From Maratus speciosus (Eukaryota; Arthropoda; Arachnida; Araneae; Salticidae), in contig OZ010795.1 of the NCBI GenBank assembly GCA_963932465.1, positions 19,713,197-19,777,196 of the forward strand: 64,000 nt of DNA, written 5' to 3'. Under the pieces are notes generated by a model. That model searched no databases, was not told where the DNA came from, and saw only the letters and a list, made by a program, of their open reading frames with translations. A program made the translations under genes and the position numbers. How positions within the stretch are numbered: the stretch's first letter is position 1; every line of letters begins with the position of its first letter. Positions 44,125 through 56,178 of the stretch are shown here, piece by piece.

Positions 44125-46303
44125 TATTTTAATTCTACCTCACACCACTTTCTCGAAACAAAAACTATTGTTCGAGAACATTTGTAAAGAATACTATAGA
44201 AAATCTGTTTGTTTTTTTTTTGTTTGTTTGTTTTTTTAAATATAGGTGTGAACAATATAGAAAAATAGCCGCCTGTGGCAGTCCTGTCAATAAAAAAGTG
44301 AACCACATTATTTGTCTTTCTTTACTGGTAAACGCAAGTATCAGTTCCTACATATTATGTTCCTGATTTCTCTAACAACGAATTATATGCGCTTATAACA
44401 GATGAACAGGAATTCCAAACGTTGGCGTATTCCAGATTTTGGAATGAAATGATTTTATAAACATTTAAATATATACATAAAACATTTAATAATAGCTTTG
44501 TATTGTCATCAAAACATATAAAAAATAATAATAAAGGTATCAGACAATTTGGATGTAAAGAAAAATTTTCTGAAAAAAGGAAAGTTTGGTTGGCTCAAAA
44601 ATGATAACGACATCAAAAATCAACCCCCTTCCCCACAGAAATATCTTACGAAAACAGGTGCCAGACCCCCGTCCTCCCTAAAGTGATAAAGTTATATATG
44701 CACAACCACTTTTCTAGTATATACAGCTATCTATTGTCTATACCCAATCCTACATTGTATAGTTTTTTTTATGAAATCTTATTACGATTTTTTTAATAAT
44801 ACAGTTAATAATTCATATATTTAATGTACGGAACCCTCTGAGCGCGAGTAAGGCTCGCACTTGACCGTTTATTTCACCTCAAAACACATCAACCTTTAAA
44901 GACATTTCAGAAATTTTTTCAATCTCGAAATTGAACTGTTAACAAATTGATTGATTAGTAAATAATAACAAATAGTTTTTAGATTTTAAGGTTTTGAAAT
45001 TTAAGAAACCTGTTGCATAATAGCTGAAATCACCAGTGAATCTGTTATATAGCTGTATACCTGTATGAAAGACCTTTTCAATAAAGTCTAAATAAAAACT
45101 TAAATGTACTGATAATTTCTAATTCACAAAATTCTTATAGCATTTTTTTACGAGAGGACATTTTTTACAAAAGTTCACAATTTCGAAAAACAGGACCTTG
45201 CGAAAAAAAAAAAAAAAAATCCAAGCAGACGCCCAGTAAGATAATTCTCTTGTTAAAAATTAAAATTTATGTGCAAAATTATTTCAGTAATGTACCAATT
45301 AATGAAAATGGTAAGCTAGAAAATTTAATAAAAAATTTTAAACATACATTCGTTTTTATTCGCACAGCTGTAATTTTTCACTATTATTAGAAAAAATTAT
45401 TTTCTTAATAACATGTTCTTGAAATTATTTACTATGTGTAATTGTATTTATTTTTTATATATATATATATAAAACCACACAAACTTCGCAAAGAAAATAT
45501 AAGCAAATTTCTGTGAAAACTGTAATTAAAAGCAATTTTTAAATATATGCAAAAATCAATGCATTTTAAAACTTCCATTTAAAAATAATTACAATTTTCA
45601 TATTAAGAATTTTAAACTTAAACTAAAACATAGTTTCGGTTTAGATTGGAAAAATGTACCAAAACCAAATACACAGGAAATAAAAATTATAATTGTAAGG
45701 TTGAAGAAACGTAATATTGTGAAAGAATACAAATTTTTAAACAAATAAGATTTGAAAATGATAATATTCATAATAATGCCAGAACTACTATGATTTGTTT
45801 CTTTTAAACTGGCAAAATTTATATATTTGAAAAATAAAAAATACTGTGTAGAAACTAGATGGGTTGTACAATATAGGTTAAAATTGTTTTCAAACTGCAG
45901 TGATTAGATTTTTTTTTATTATTATCTCTGCTAATAATTAAACAAATGCCACTGAAAAATCCTTTCAACAGACAGAGAAATGATATATTACAAACAATGG
46001 TGTTAAATTCAGCAAGAAAAGCTACTATTAAAACTCTGAGACTGAAAGGATAAACTTTATAAAACTGGCCTATTTCTCTCTCTCTCTTTTTTTAATGATA
46101 TGTTCGCATGTAAAGGGGGAAAATATTTTTTTTTAGTTTGCTGCATTATCAAAGTTCATTATTTTATATTTTTTTTTAAAATATATAACTTATTTTTTGT
46201 AAGAAATCATTTTTTCCAAAATTTCCAATTTTTCCAGAAAAAAACTGGAAAAAACGGCGGTTTTTTCCACCACTTCAAAATTTCCGGAAAATTTACATCT
46301 CTA

Positions 46304-47089
46304 ATTATACATAACTTATTAATTTAACGGTGTTAAAATTTAATTAGCTCACCTCTCTTTAAATTCCTTCAGACTTTATTTTAGACAAAAACACTTCTTA
46401 ATCTAGCAGTCCTTTTAATCTAGCAGTGATTCAACAGAAATCAAACTTTAATTAAACAGTGAAACGTCCACGTCCACACAATTTGAAAACAAAATAACCA
46501 TATGCCATTTTACATGACCACAAGACAAAACCACCGGACGGTAGAGAGGAAGAGGGGGCGGGGTTACAGATTCGTGGGAGGGTCTCGCAGTACAGAGGTC
46601 AAAACTAATAAATATTGCACAGGAATGCGTACAGCTTTCATTTCTTTTCAGGAAGAAGCTAAAAGTGTTAAAAACATCTGCAGATTCAGTATTTCAAAAA
46701 CAGTTCAGTATTTCAAAAACAGGTAGAGGAAAATTTTATACATTTTGTAATGTGTTGAATATAAGATTTTCTTTTTTTTTTTTTTTTTTTTTTGAAAATG
46801 TTCTAGTTTCAAATAAGAGTCCTGCATTGGTTTCAGTTAACCAGATTTTAGCGTACGGGGCTGTGCATATATAACGCTATCATTTTAGAGAGGAGGGGGG
46901 GGGGGGTCTAGCACATGATATCGTAAGATATCGCTAGGAGGAGGAGGGGGGGGGGGTTGTTTTTTGATATCGTTATCATTTTTGATCCAACCAAATTTCT
47001 TTCTTTTTATTTTTAACTTGTTCTTTACACCAAAATAATCTGTTATCTTTTTTCATGGAAATACAAAGTTATGATTAAAATCTTAAATG
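46304..47089. other. Mixed repeat DNA, no gene
   Basis: A more GC-rich patch at 46530-46600 (gagaggaagagggggcgggg) and two poly-G tracts (46893-46906, 46945-46957), each next to gatatcgta- or gatatcgttatc-like words. The frames at 46502 and 46665 show no domain. The right part resembles 42800-42900 in reverse. Confidence 0.45.
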
Positions 47090-47480
47090 ATTATAAAATT
47101 ATTTAATTTCACAATATGGAATGCCCCACCGTTTAGCATTCCTTTTCTTCTGTAACATTGCCTGTTTATGCGTAGATAATCTGCTGTTCGAGAAACCAAC
47201 TGCGAAGTATGTTTCAAATGATACATGTTAAGTTTACCAATAGTAAATAAACGAGAAAGAATGTTGTCCATCCGTTTTGCTGATCAGAGGTTCTGTCTAG
47301 TCCCCCACCCCAGTACTGAGGCAACTGCAAGAAAACATTAGTACAATTGAATACTTTATATAACAAAAAGTTATTATTAAAATACTTTTAAATAGTAATT
47401 ATGTCTTTTAAGTGTTATTTGATATAAAGTTATTTCATATACAAAGTGATATTTTATTGATTTCTCTTCATTTGAATCAA
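47090..47480 (-). repeat. Interspersed-repeat copy, reverse
   Basis: Carries, in reverse, ttactattggtaaacttaac, ggtttctcgaacagcagat, and then atacttttaaatagtaatt and atttgatataaagttatttc, matching 35130-35345 and 36450-36540. One older repeat thus has pieces at three places. Confidence 0.6.
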
Positions 47481-47507
47481 TAAAGTATTCGAAGTATAAA
47501 TACAGTA

Positions 47508-49433
47508 CAGTGACACCTCTCTGTGCCGCAGGGCCGAAACTAAAGGGGCGTAGAGGGAGGCATGTGCCCCGGGCGTCTGAACGAAGGGGCGTCTGAACGA
47601 AGGGGCGCCAAATGAACCTTTTTTTTTTTTTTTTTGGTCGATTTTTCTGACATCTAGGTTTAGCACGGTATTGTTAAAATCATCCTGTCTGTCGTATGAC
47701 AAAGCATAGAAGAATCTAAAGATGATATAACAAAAGGTACCTCTATAAAGCGAAATTTTTTTCGATTCTTTTTTTTTGGGGGGGGGGGGGGTGGGAGGGG
47801 ATCACATATCGTTATGAGAATGTTTTTATATTGAAAGATATTCCCAAATCCAAACTAACTACTTTTCCGATACTTTCGCGAAGTCATTTTCATTCGTGAA
47901 TACAAAAAAATTGCATTCATATTCGTTTTACCGATTTTGTTCAGATACCAAGAAATTAGAGTTTCCCATTTTCTTATAAAGGCAAAGATTCATACAGAAA
48001 ATGTTGTCAAAGTTTGCATTTTTAGCCACGTTTTACGAGTTGACAGCCACAGAAATGTCGTCGCAAGGGAACACTTGGCTGTCACTTCCGGAAATTCAGT
48101 TTAAAAAGTTTAACAATTGTCAAAGATTAAATATGGCAAAAATTTGTATTCAATTTTAGAGGTAACTAAACCGTACGCATTGGCAGCTATCTGATTCTAT
48201 TCTATAAGTGTCATGAAAATTGCAGGTGTAGCCTCTTCTTTCTGCCGAAAGTATTAAATAGTTTTTTTTTTTTTTTTTTTTTCAGTCGAACTTATACCTT
48301 TGGTATGGATCATTTTTTTCTGATGGACTGATTGCTTCCATTATTATGCAACAGCCGTTATAAATGAAAGATGTAGATAAATGAAAGGTGAAGATGAAAG
48401 AGCAGTCGTAAAAAGTTAGAACTCTGATTTAAAAAAAAAATTATGGCCATTTTTTTCCCCATTCTGACGAGAAAATCAGAGTTCAAACTTTTTACGACTG
48501 CTCTTTCATCTTCACCTAACACTTCATTTATAACGGCTGTTTCATAATAATAGAAGCCGTCAGTCCATCAGAAGAAAATAACTGGGTTAAAATTCTCTTT
48601 GTAAATATACTTTGCGGAAGAGGGGGGGGGGGGGGCAAAATCCATGTTTGCCCCGGGTACGAAAAAGGCTAGTTTCGGCCCTGCGGCCACCTCCCAGAAC
48701 GATAATTTTTTCATGGAACGAAATTTATTCTCATAGGCTCAATATTAATTTTACCTCCATTCAGAGACTATCCCAGTTGAACTCCCTCCATGAGCGACCC
48801 ATTTATTTGAAGAAAATGAAACAAATTCCGTTTTTTCCTGTTTGCTTTAAGAAGGTTTTATTAGAAAAATAATTCCGGGGAGCGCATTATTCATCAAATT
48901 TCTAAATTAAGTTTAGATATTTATATATATATATATATATATATTCCGGTAACTTTTAAGTGTTTAAACCCCTTTGCACCTTTTTAGGCAATGAATTTAA
49001 CTCTGTGACACATTAAGAATGAGGGTCCATAAACTCCCCTGCCCTATTCTGTCAGGAAACTTTCGAAGAAATAGATAAATTAATAAAATCGTCATTATTT
49101 GTCCCCCCCCCCCCCCAAAAAAAAAGCATTTATTGACTGAACTTCGAAAGGGATTGGAAATAAAAGTTACAAAAGATAAAACCGCAAAATCATAGCAAAC
49201 GTCAATGTATTCATTTTTAAAACTCTGCAGTCATTAACTTATGTCATTAACTTTTATTTTGATTCTTAAATTTTTATATTTTTTCCTAATATGAAAAATA
49301 AATTTTAGTAACATTGTTTTCTTTTTTCAACCATTAAAATCCAGATTTAAACATGACCTCCATGAAGAGAACGCCTCTCGGAGTGACCATTTTTATTGGA
49401 ACGGAACGGGGTCGCTTTAGGGAGGTTTTACTG
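47508..49433. mobile_element. TA MITE (CAGTGAAAC family), copy 2, with nested hAT
   Basis: Left cagtgacacctctctgtg, right, inverse cagtaaaacctccctaaagc. TA at 47506-47507 and 49434-49435. After removing the nested element it aligns throughout with 43307-44124 (gaacgaaatttattc, aactccctccatga, ttttaaactctgcagtcatt). Confidence 0.85.
47529..48683 (-). mobile_element. hAT element of the 9048-9689 family
   Basis: Ends cagggccgaaactaaagggg and ...ggctagtttcggccctg. Same family as 9048-9689 but longer, in opposite orientation. It includes three poly-G or T tracts and the segment also found at 57700-58560 (tgcaggtgtagcctcttctt in reverse). The flanking octamers here do not match cleanly. Confidence 0.8.
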
Positions 49434-49640
49434 TATTCGAAAAATAATAAATATATAAGGAAATCTGTATATCACTTCAAACAAAAGAAAAAAATCAAAA
49501 AGCGAAAAGAATATTTAGACAATGATAACGATATCATTATTGTGGGAGGGGGGGGGGGGGAATCGAGGTATGACATCGTAAGGGGGGCTGGGTCCAAAAA
49601 TACCAGAAACGTACAGCCCCTATTCCGACTCGACCTGCGA
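49434..49640. other. Short repeat-derived DNA
   Basis: Contains gataacgatatcattattgt followed by poly-G, the same association seen near 46980 and 42820. The frame at 49353-49724 spans this, the end of the TA MITE and hAT-like DNA, so it is composite and not a gene. Confidence 0.45.
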
Positions 49641-50417
49641 TTTGAATCGATTTCGGAATTAGATTTAACGTTTGAGGGTAGGGTTCGGGTTAAAGTCTTT
49701 CGCGTCAGGTTGTACCCTATATGAACCCGAAAATTTCATTTGAAGTCAACCCGAACAGAACTCGACATATCCGCTTTCGACCCGAACCCGAAGTGAAAGA
49801 AAAGTAAATCACGTTTGGATGTTTGTTAAGAAAAGTAATCCACAATTAGTATTCAGTAAAACCTCCCTAAAGCGACCACGTTCCGTTCTAATAAAAACAG
49901 AGTCTCTCCGAGAGGTGGCCTCTTAATGGAGGTCATGTTTAAATCTAGATTTTAAGGGTTCAAAAAAAGTAACAATTAACGTTACTAAAAGTTCTTTTTC
50001 ACATTAGGAAAAAATAATAAACTTTAAGTATCAAAACAAAAGTTAATTGCATAAGTTAATGACTGCAGAGTTAAAAAAAGGGGAATGCATTGACGTTTGC
50101 TTTGATTTTAGGGTTTCATCTTTTATAACTTTTATTTCCATATCTTTTCGAAGTTCAGTCAATGAATGTAATTTCTTTTGGGTAGAAACAAATAATGACG
50201 ATTTCATTCATTTATCTATTTCTTTGAGAATTTCCTGAGAGAATAAGGCAGGGGAGTTTATTGCCTGTCATTCTTAATGTGTCATCAGAGTTAAGTTCAT
50301 TGCCTATAAAGCCACAAATGGGTTTAAACACATAGAAGTTACCGAAATTTAAAAAAAAAAAAAAAAATCTAAACATAGTTTAGAAGTTGGATGAATAGTG
50401 CGCTCGCCAGAATTATT

Positions 50418-50690
50418 AGGTAGCTTTCTTTACAAAAAGCTACCTATTGCAGCCGTTCGGAGGAAAGCGATTTCAAAAAATTTTGGTATATTTTCATCGA
50501 TCATGACCCCCAGACCCCGAAACCACCCTCCATTCAAAATTTATATATATATATATATATATGTCCACTCTCTTATTTTTCTTCCATAATAATTCTTATA
50601 AATAATTTAATCTTTTTTTTTATATATACTTACAGCTTTAATTCATAATATTACGGTTTTTGATGGTGGTAGGTTATGTTTAATTATTGG

Positions 50691-50724
<34 letters not shown>

Positions 50725-52388
50725 GACATATGTCACACTGTAACTCTCGTATTTATGAACCGATTTGGATGTAATTCGGTGTGTACATAGTACATACCAA
50801 TGTCTCGACCGAGTTCGTTGGCCAGCTTCATCCGCCATTTTGTTTCAAAATGGCGGCCATTTAAAATTTTTTAAAAAATATTAAATTTGAAATGTGGTAC
50901 CAAAAAATTGAAAATGGAAACATATTTTTTTCTTATGTATTTGACCTTTATACAAAGACTCCGTAGCAGTTTTTGTTTCGTCTATATCTTAAAAAATGGT
51001 TGAGTTATAGCATTTTGAATTTCTAGCGTGGCTGACATTTTGAAACGCCCTGGGTTTTTGCCACGTGATAACAGACGTATTTATGAACCGATTTGGATGT
51101 ACCTTGGTGTGTACATAGTACATACAAATAACTCAACCGAGTTCGTTGGCCAGCTTCATCCGCCATCTTGTTTCAAAATGGCGGCCATTTAAAAAAATTA
51201 AAAAAATTAAATTTAAAATGAGATACCAAAAAATTAGAAAATGAAAAAGATTTTTTTTCGTATGTGTTTGACCTTAATACAAAGATTCCGGAACAGGTTT
51301 TGTTTCATCTATATCTAAAAAAATGGCTGAGTTATAACATTTTGAATTTCTATTGTGGCTGACATTTTAAAACGACCTGATTTTTGTCACGCGATGACAG
51401 GGGTATTTATGAACCGATTTGAATGTAACTTGGTCTGTACATAGTACATACCAATGTCTCGACCGAGTTCGTTGGTCAGCTTCATTCGCCATCTTGTTTC
51501 AAAAGGCTTGCCATTTTTAAAAAAAAAAAATGTAATTTAAAATTTAAAATGAGGTATTAAAAAATTGGAAAATGAAAAAGTTTTTTTGTGTGTGTTTGGC
51601 CTTGATACAAAGATTTTGGAGCAGTTTTTGTTTCTGAAAATTTGTTCTTTTGTTTATATCTTAAAAAGTGGTTGAATTATAGCACTTTGAATTTCTATCA
51701 TGGCTAACACATTGAAACGATCTTGTCGATTATGTCCCGCGATACCACACGTATTCGCCTATTTCGATAGAAGAAGGCATGTGGATAGTATACATCAATA
51801 TCTCGACCAAGGTCGCTGGCCAGCTTCATCAGCCATCTTGTTTCAAAATGGCGGCCATTAAATTAAAAAAAAATTATATTTAAAGTGAGGTGCAAAAAAA
51901 TTAGAAATTGAAAAGGTTTCTTTCTTAAGTATTTGACCTTGATATAAGGATTCAGGAGCATTTTTTGTTTGTCTTTACCTTAAAAAATGGTCCAGATATA
52001 GCAGTTTCAATTTTTAACGTGAGTGACATTTTGAAAAATCTGATTGCCTGCAGCACTCGTATATATCAACCGATTCCGATGCGAGTGAGCATGTGCACAG
52101 CAATTACTAAGGTCTCGACCTAGTTCACTGGTTAGCCTCATCCACCATGTTGCCTTAAAATGGCAGGCACTTTAAGAAATCGCCGAATTTAGCAGCCAAA
52201 TATAAGTTACTTTAAATAAAAGCAGCTTGGATAAAGCTGACTAATTTCGCGAAATTCTCATTCATAATGATTTAGTATTGATAAAAATTAAAATTGAATC
52301 TCCTACATTCGGTTTCCACTTAATTGAGCTTCGTGTGTTTGAATAATATAAGTTGGCTTTTTTAAAATAAGGAATATGAAAGCTACCT
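50418..52388. mobile_element. Nested element carrying a 330-bp tandem array
   Basis: Ends aggtagctttc and, inverse, aggtagctttc (11 bp). These edges fall where homology to the surrounding TA MITE is interrupted (after agaattatt and before cttccacc). (TA)n tracts at 50546-50561 and 50691-50721, then the tandem array. Superfamily unknown and target duplication unclear. Confidence 0.55.
50748..52190 (+). repeat. About 330-bp tandem array, four and a half units
   Basis: Unit starts at 50748, 51076, about 51402, 51750 and 52058 (spacings 328, 326, 348, 308). Each has tttatgaaccgatttggatg, gtacatagtacata, tctcgaccgagttcgttggc, cagcttcatc-gccat, tttcaaaatggcggccattt and a tttgacctt-taca segment. 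Divergence increases to the right. Not coding. Confidence 0.9.
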
Positions 52389-52817
52389 CTTCCACCCGGC
52401 ACTGGCCGGAAGGACTTTTTTCTAATAAAACCTTCTTCAAGTGAGCAGAAAAAATGGAATTTGTTTCATTTTCTTCAAAGAAATAGGTTGCTCATGGAGG
52501 GAGTTCAACTGGGATGGTCTCTCAATGGAGGTAAAATGAGTATTGATGCTATGGGAATAAATTCCATTCCATAAAAAAGGGTCGTTCAGGGAGGTGGTCG
52601 CACAGAGAGGTTTCACTGTATCTCTAATACTAATTTTATGTTTTATACAGAAAAATGGATAAATCTGTATTCTTTAATATTCAAATATAATAAAATCCCC
52701 TCGGGATCGTTGAGTAGAGCCCCGCATTCGGGTTGGCCCTATTTTTGTTTTCTTCGGTCGGGTTGTTTCTAATTTTCGAATCCGAGAATCGCGGGTCCCG
52801 ACCCGATGCAGGACTCT

Positions 52818-54165
52818 GTTTCGGTTTGATTCGATTTTTCAAAAATGTCTAGAAAGATCTTTTTACTGATGATGCCTTGTGATTGCTTGGGGAACGTTTG
52901 CAAGTTTTTTAATTGTCTCTTTTTAAGTTTTTAAAAGTTTTTACATTTAAAATTTTATATTTAAGTGTATGAAAATCTGTACGCTTTTGCTTAATTTTAT
53001 TAAAGTCATAAACAGGTCTTAATTTCTAACAAAAAAAAAATACCGGAGCCCTAATATTCTGCGGTACCGGTACACGGTAGAACAACTGTACCGACCTCCC
53101 CCCCCCCCCAATGTCACTCTAATCTGCATATTTATGTTTCGTACATTATTTGCAAAATTTAAAGCATTTTTTTTCTTTGGCAAAATAAAAAATTTAAATC
53201 ATCAGCATATACTTAGCTGTCAACTATTCCAATTTTTAGTTATCACTCCTTCTGAATAGTAATCTTTGCCTAAATTTTAATGTTAATTAATTGCAGAATT
53301 CTGCGATTAAATAGGGTAACTATTATGATTAGGAAACAGTGTTAACACAAAAAAAGGGATAGTTCGCAGCTATGCATTTTTAAGAAAAAATGAATGAAAT
53401 TTACAGAAATTAGTATCTATATGCTGAAGAATGGAAAAATATCCTAAACTGTAATAGAGATTATTCCTTCCGCAGAGATTATTCCTTTCCTAGATTCCTT
53501 CCGCATAACAACCCTCAAAATCAGATTAAATTAAAAATTTGACACCATTATCGGAAAGAATTTGATGATTTTATGGAAAAAGGGAAACATAAATTTGACT
53601 GGAGAAATAATATCTGCTATAGAAAACAAGACTGCATTTCCAAAATGGAGATTCTCCATTTGTATAAAATACAAGAAAAATTTGTTAAAAAACGGCCAAA
53701 AAAATCGAAGTAAACAAAATTGACATCGATGTTTCCGAAATGACACGAGAAGAAAAAATTTTACTCTTTATTAGGGTTTTTTTCTGTAACATATAAAATA
53801 CGAATTAATCTAAGTTTATTTTTATATTTCGTTTTCGTTTTTGCATAATTATCAATTATTAATGAATTAAATTATGGCTAAAGGCACCATTAGGAATAGA
53901 GTGCTACTTTTGACACTCCCTAAAAAATCCGGAATAGTCTCGGTCCCGATGATGCCGGATTTTTGAAGTTATACTGCATGTGCCAGCAAAAGACATTTAC
54001 ATTGCTATGCTTAGTTTTTGATTCTATAATATATATTTAACTGAACTATTTTGAGCATTAAAGACCTCTTCAAATAATTCTTCATTAAAAAAACTCTCTG
54101 TTTATCACGTACATTTCTCCGTACTTATACCACTTTTCTTGTGTGATAGTATTTTTTTTTTTTTT
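52818..54165. other. AT-rich intergenic DNA
   Basis: Poly-C at 53097-53109. Around 53520-53720 both strands have modest frames; the plus-strand reading (around ATIIGKNLMILWKKG-like codons, stop-free for about 60 codons) is K/N-rich without a domain I recognise. No element boundary found. Confidence 0.4.
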
Positions 54166-54800
54166 TAACCATTTGGAAAAATGGTTATTGTCCTCGTCAG
54201 GGCGGGAAATCAAAAGCATATCTGAAGGTTTTTATTGGTTTAATCATCATTTTATTCGTTTTCTGGTGGGTCTATACAGTAATATGTATTTCCCTTTACT
54301 TTCAACAGAGTGTTGCGACTATGACAAAAAAGTAATAAAAACTACAAAAAAAAAAAAAAAAATAATAATAATAATAATAATAACTCAGAAACAAATTGAG
54401 ATGCAGCTTTTAAACAAATTGCATTTAAAAGTACATTTTTTTTTCTCTATACGACGATATAAAAAGTAATAGTGTGGGATGTTTAGAAGTTTAAGAATGA
54501 AATTTCATTTAAAATGGGCCGTCCGATTTCCTGGAAATCGGACGATGGAAAAGCCTTTTCCCGAACAGTCCATGAAATGTTTGGATAATACGTAAGTTTT
54601 AGGTGGATAATACGTACGAGTCGCATGCGATTTTCCTCGCTTGGGGTTTTCACGTGTCATAACACTATTCATGTTTAATTCATGGCGTACGTCCTGTAGG
54701 ATCCACTCCGTGCGATTTTTTGTCTTCAATTTTAGTCTTCGAAAAAATCATTTTCCAAAGGGTCGTTGTCATTTGATAAATTGCTTTTTTTTTCCTTTCT
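54166..54800 (+). repeat. Interspersed repeat, copy 2 (copy 1 at 1861)
   Basis: Parallel to 1861-2420 in the same orientation. It includes a perfect 10-bp-stem hairpin, gtccgatttc-ctg-gaaatcggac (54521-54543), in a section missing from copy 1. Contains (taa)n at about 54361-54382. Class unknown. Confidence 0.7.
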
Positions 54801-55016
54801 TGTATCTATTATAAGTTCAGAACCTCGAAAGGTCACAATAAATTCAGCTATGACAGCAGAAGTTTCGAAAAGCGAAGTTAAAGAAAATTAATACATATTT
54901 TAAAACAATTATAAAAAAATGTACAATAATAATTTTATCAGTTTTAACTCTTTAGAATGAAAATGAAGACATACGTAGTGGTGGAGAAAAGTAAACACCC
55001 CCTACTAACTCCTTAA

Positions 55017-55453
55017 GGGGGCTGATCACTCAGTTTCGGAATTCTCCACCATAGTGTTAAGTCTATGGGCTTTGGATGCACTCGTCTATTTAAAATACCT
55101 TCTCGGGAAATTCCTATTTGTAGCATCTTTTTTCTGTCTACTCTTCTTAAAGGATGTCTCTTTATTTCTTAGTTTACAAAATATTTCTAAAATCTGTGCT
55201 GAATTTAACATTTTAGGTGTTCAAAGCGGGCGAACTGTGAGTCAGATTTTAACACTTCCTATAAAATGAAGTCTATACTTTAGAAATAGTTTGAGAAGTA
55301 AGAAAAAAAGACACATCTTTTAGGAAGTGTAAACAGAAAATAGAAGTTAAAAATATTCATTTCCCGAGGAGATATTTTAAGTATACGAATGCATCCAATG
55401 CCCATAGACATGACATGAGTGAAGGAAAATCGGAAGCTGAGTGACCAGCCCCC
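55017..55453. mobile_element. 437-bp palindromic TTAA MITE
   Basis: Ends gggggctgatcactcag and, inverse, gggggctggtcactcag, flanked by TTAA (55013-55016, 55454-55457). Most of the element is one inverted repeat (tatgggctttggatgca / tgcatccaatgcccata; ccttctcgggaaattcc / aatttcccgaggagata). Same family as the outer shell at 59801-62948. The 71-aa frame at 55054 is incidental and recurs there. Confidence 0.92.
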
Positions 55454-56178
55454 TTAACAAATTATCGTAGAAGAAAGTGACTGGTACCGAACGATTGAAA
55501 ATAAAGTCTAGTTTTAAATGATGTACATAAAAAAAGTTTAGGAGGGTGGGGGGGGGGGGGGGATCTAGAAATACGAAACAATTACACAATACAAACAATT
55601 ACATCTACAAAAACGAACCCAAACTTCATTTTTTTCAATAGCAATACCCAATTTTAACGACATATTTCAAATCTTCGGTTCAAACTATGCCTACACACCC
55701 AATTTCACGTCATTTAAATGATAATTTTTTGAATTATATACATTCAAAATTAAATGCTTCTAATGTTAAATGACATTTTCATATTTTTATTAAATATCTC
55801 CTGAAATGATACTCCTAATGTGCTCATTTTTTGTGTAGCAATAATACTAATATACCCAAACATAAATGCGTTGAATAGGCAATTTTTATAATTTTATGAT
55901 ATGAATTATGAAATTAATATTCGAAAAAATTATGAATTGTAACCTACAAATTTTTTGGATGGATTTAGATTTATTAAGTCCTGCTTTATGGAAATCCAAA
56001 ATTTCACATTTTTCTTCCAAGTCGTTTTCAAATGATGCTTTAAAAATTGCAAAATGATGGTTTATGCGGCCGTCTAGGATGGAAGTGACTTATTTTGAAG
56101 TTTCTTATGCTAACCTGTAATTTAGCAGTCTTCAATAACTGCTTGAATGACTCCTAAGTTGCCTTGATCAAGAAGATC
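55454..56178. other. Intergenic DNA, nothing recognised
   Basis: Poly-G at about 55548-55562, otherwise AT-rich. The end of the stretch provides the octamer agaagatc used as hAT target. Confidence 0.45.

Larger units (their letters stand above)
40434..44868 (+). mobile_element. Block G, copy 2, with several insertions
   Basis: Left agggtaccgtacttaaaaag and right tgtacggaaccctctgagcg + cgagtaaggctcgcacttg; both ends carry a form of the (gg)t(a)ccgtac / gtacgg word in inverse. Parts match 17105-19470 in reverse. The gtctgtctatctatcacagc run lies near the left end. Insertions inside: a 1-kb palindrome, the 42935-43262 repeat and the TA MITE at 43307. I recognise the terminal words as typical of a repeat widespread in arthropods but cannot name its class. 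Confidence 0.6.
40174..46303. mobile_element. hAT-like element (family F), copy 2, with about 4.4 kb of nested DNA
   Basis: Left tacagatgggaatgctcgg and right, inverse tagagatgtaaattttccgg. Flanking octamers attatgca and attataca agree at 7 of 8. The parts 40174-40430 and 44880-46303 align with 28326-30359 (ataaaataatgtagtcag, ataatagctgaaatcacc, accacttcaaaatttccgg). Block G and its own insertions occupy the middle. No transposase. Confidence 0.75.
49852..52618 (-). mobile_element. TA MITE (CAGTGAAAC family), copy 3, with nested element
   Basis: Left ttcagtaaaacctccctaaa, right inverse cagtgaaacctctctgtgcg. TA at 49850-49851 and 52619-52620. It is oriented opposite to copies 1 and 2. Outer parts align with them (tgactgcagagttaaaaaaa, actgggatggtctctcaatg). 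The nested element at 50418-52388 makes up most of its length. The 63-aa frame at 50047 is incidental. Confidence 0.75.
49640..52817 (+). mobile_element. Diverged GGGTC-type hAT split by a TA MITE
   Basis: 49640-49849 carries gggttcgggttaaag and gacccgaacccgaagtg words, then aaatcacgtttggatg and cacaattagta, parallel to 60300-60425. After the MITE, tctctaatactaattttatg and ttctttaatattcaaatata continue the parallel (60758-60825), and the copy ends cccgacccgatgcaggactct. Left boundary is uncertain and the copy is old. Confidence 0.55.

Noticed and set aside
49353..49724. 123-aa plus-strand frame, among the longest here
   Set aside because: It crosses the end of a TA MITE, a gatatc/poly-G segment and a diverged hAT, so it is a chance composite.
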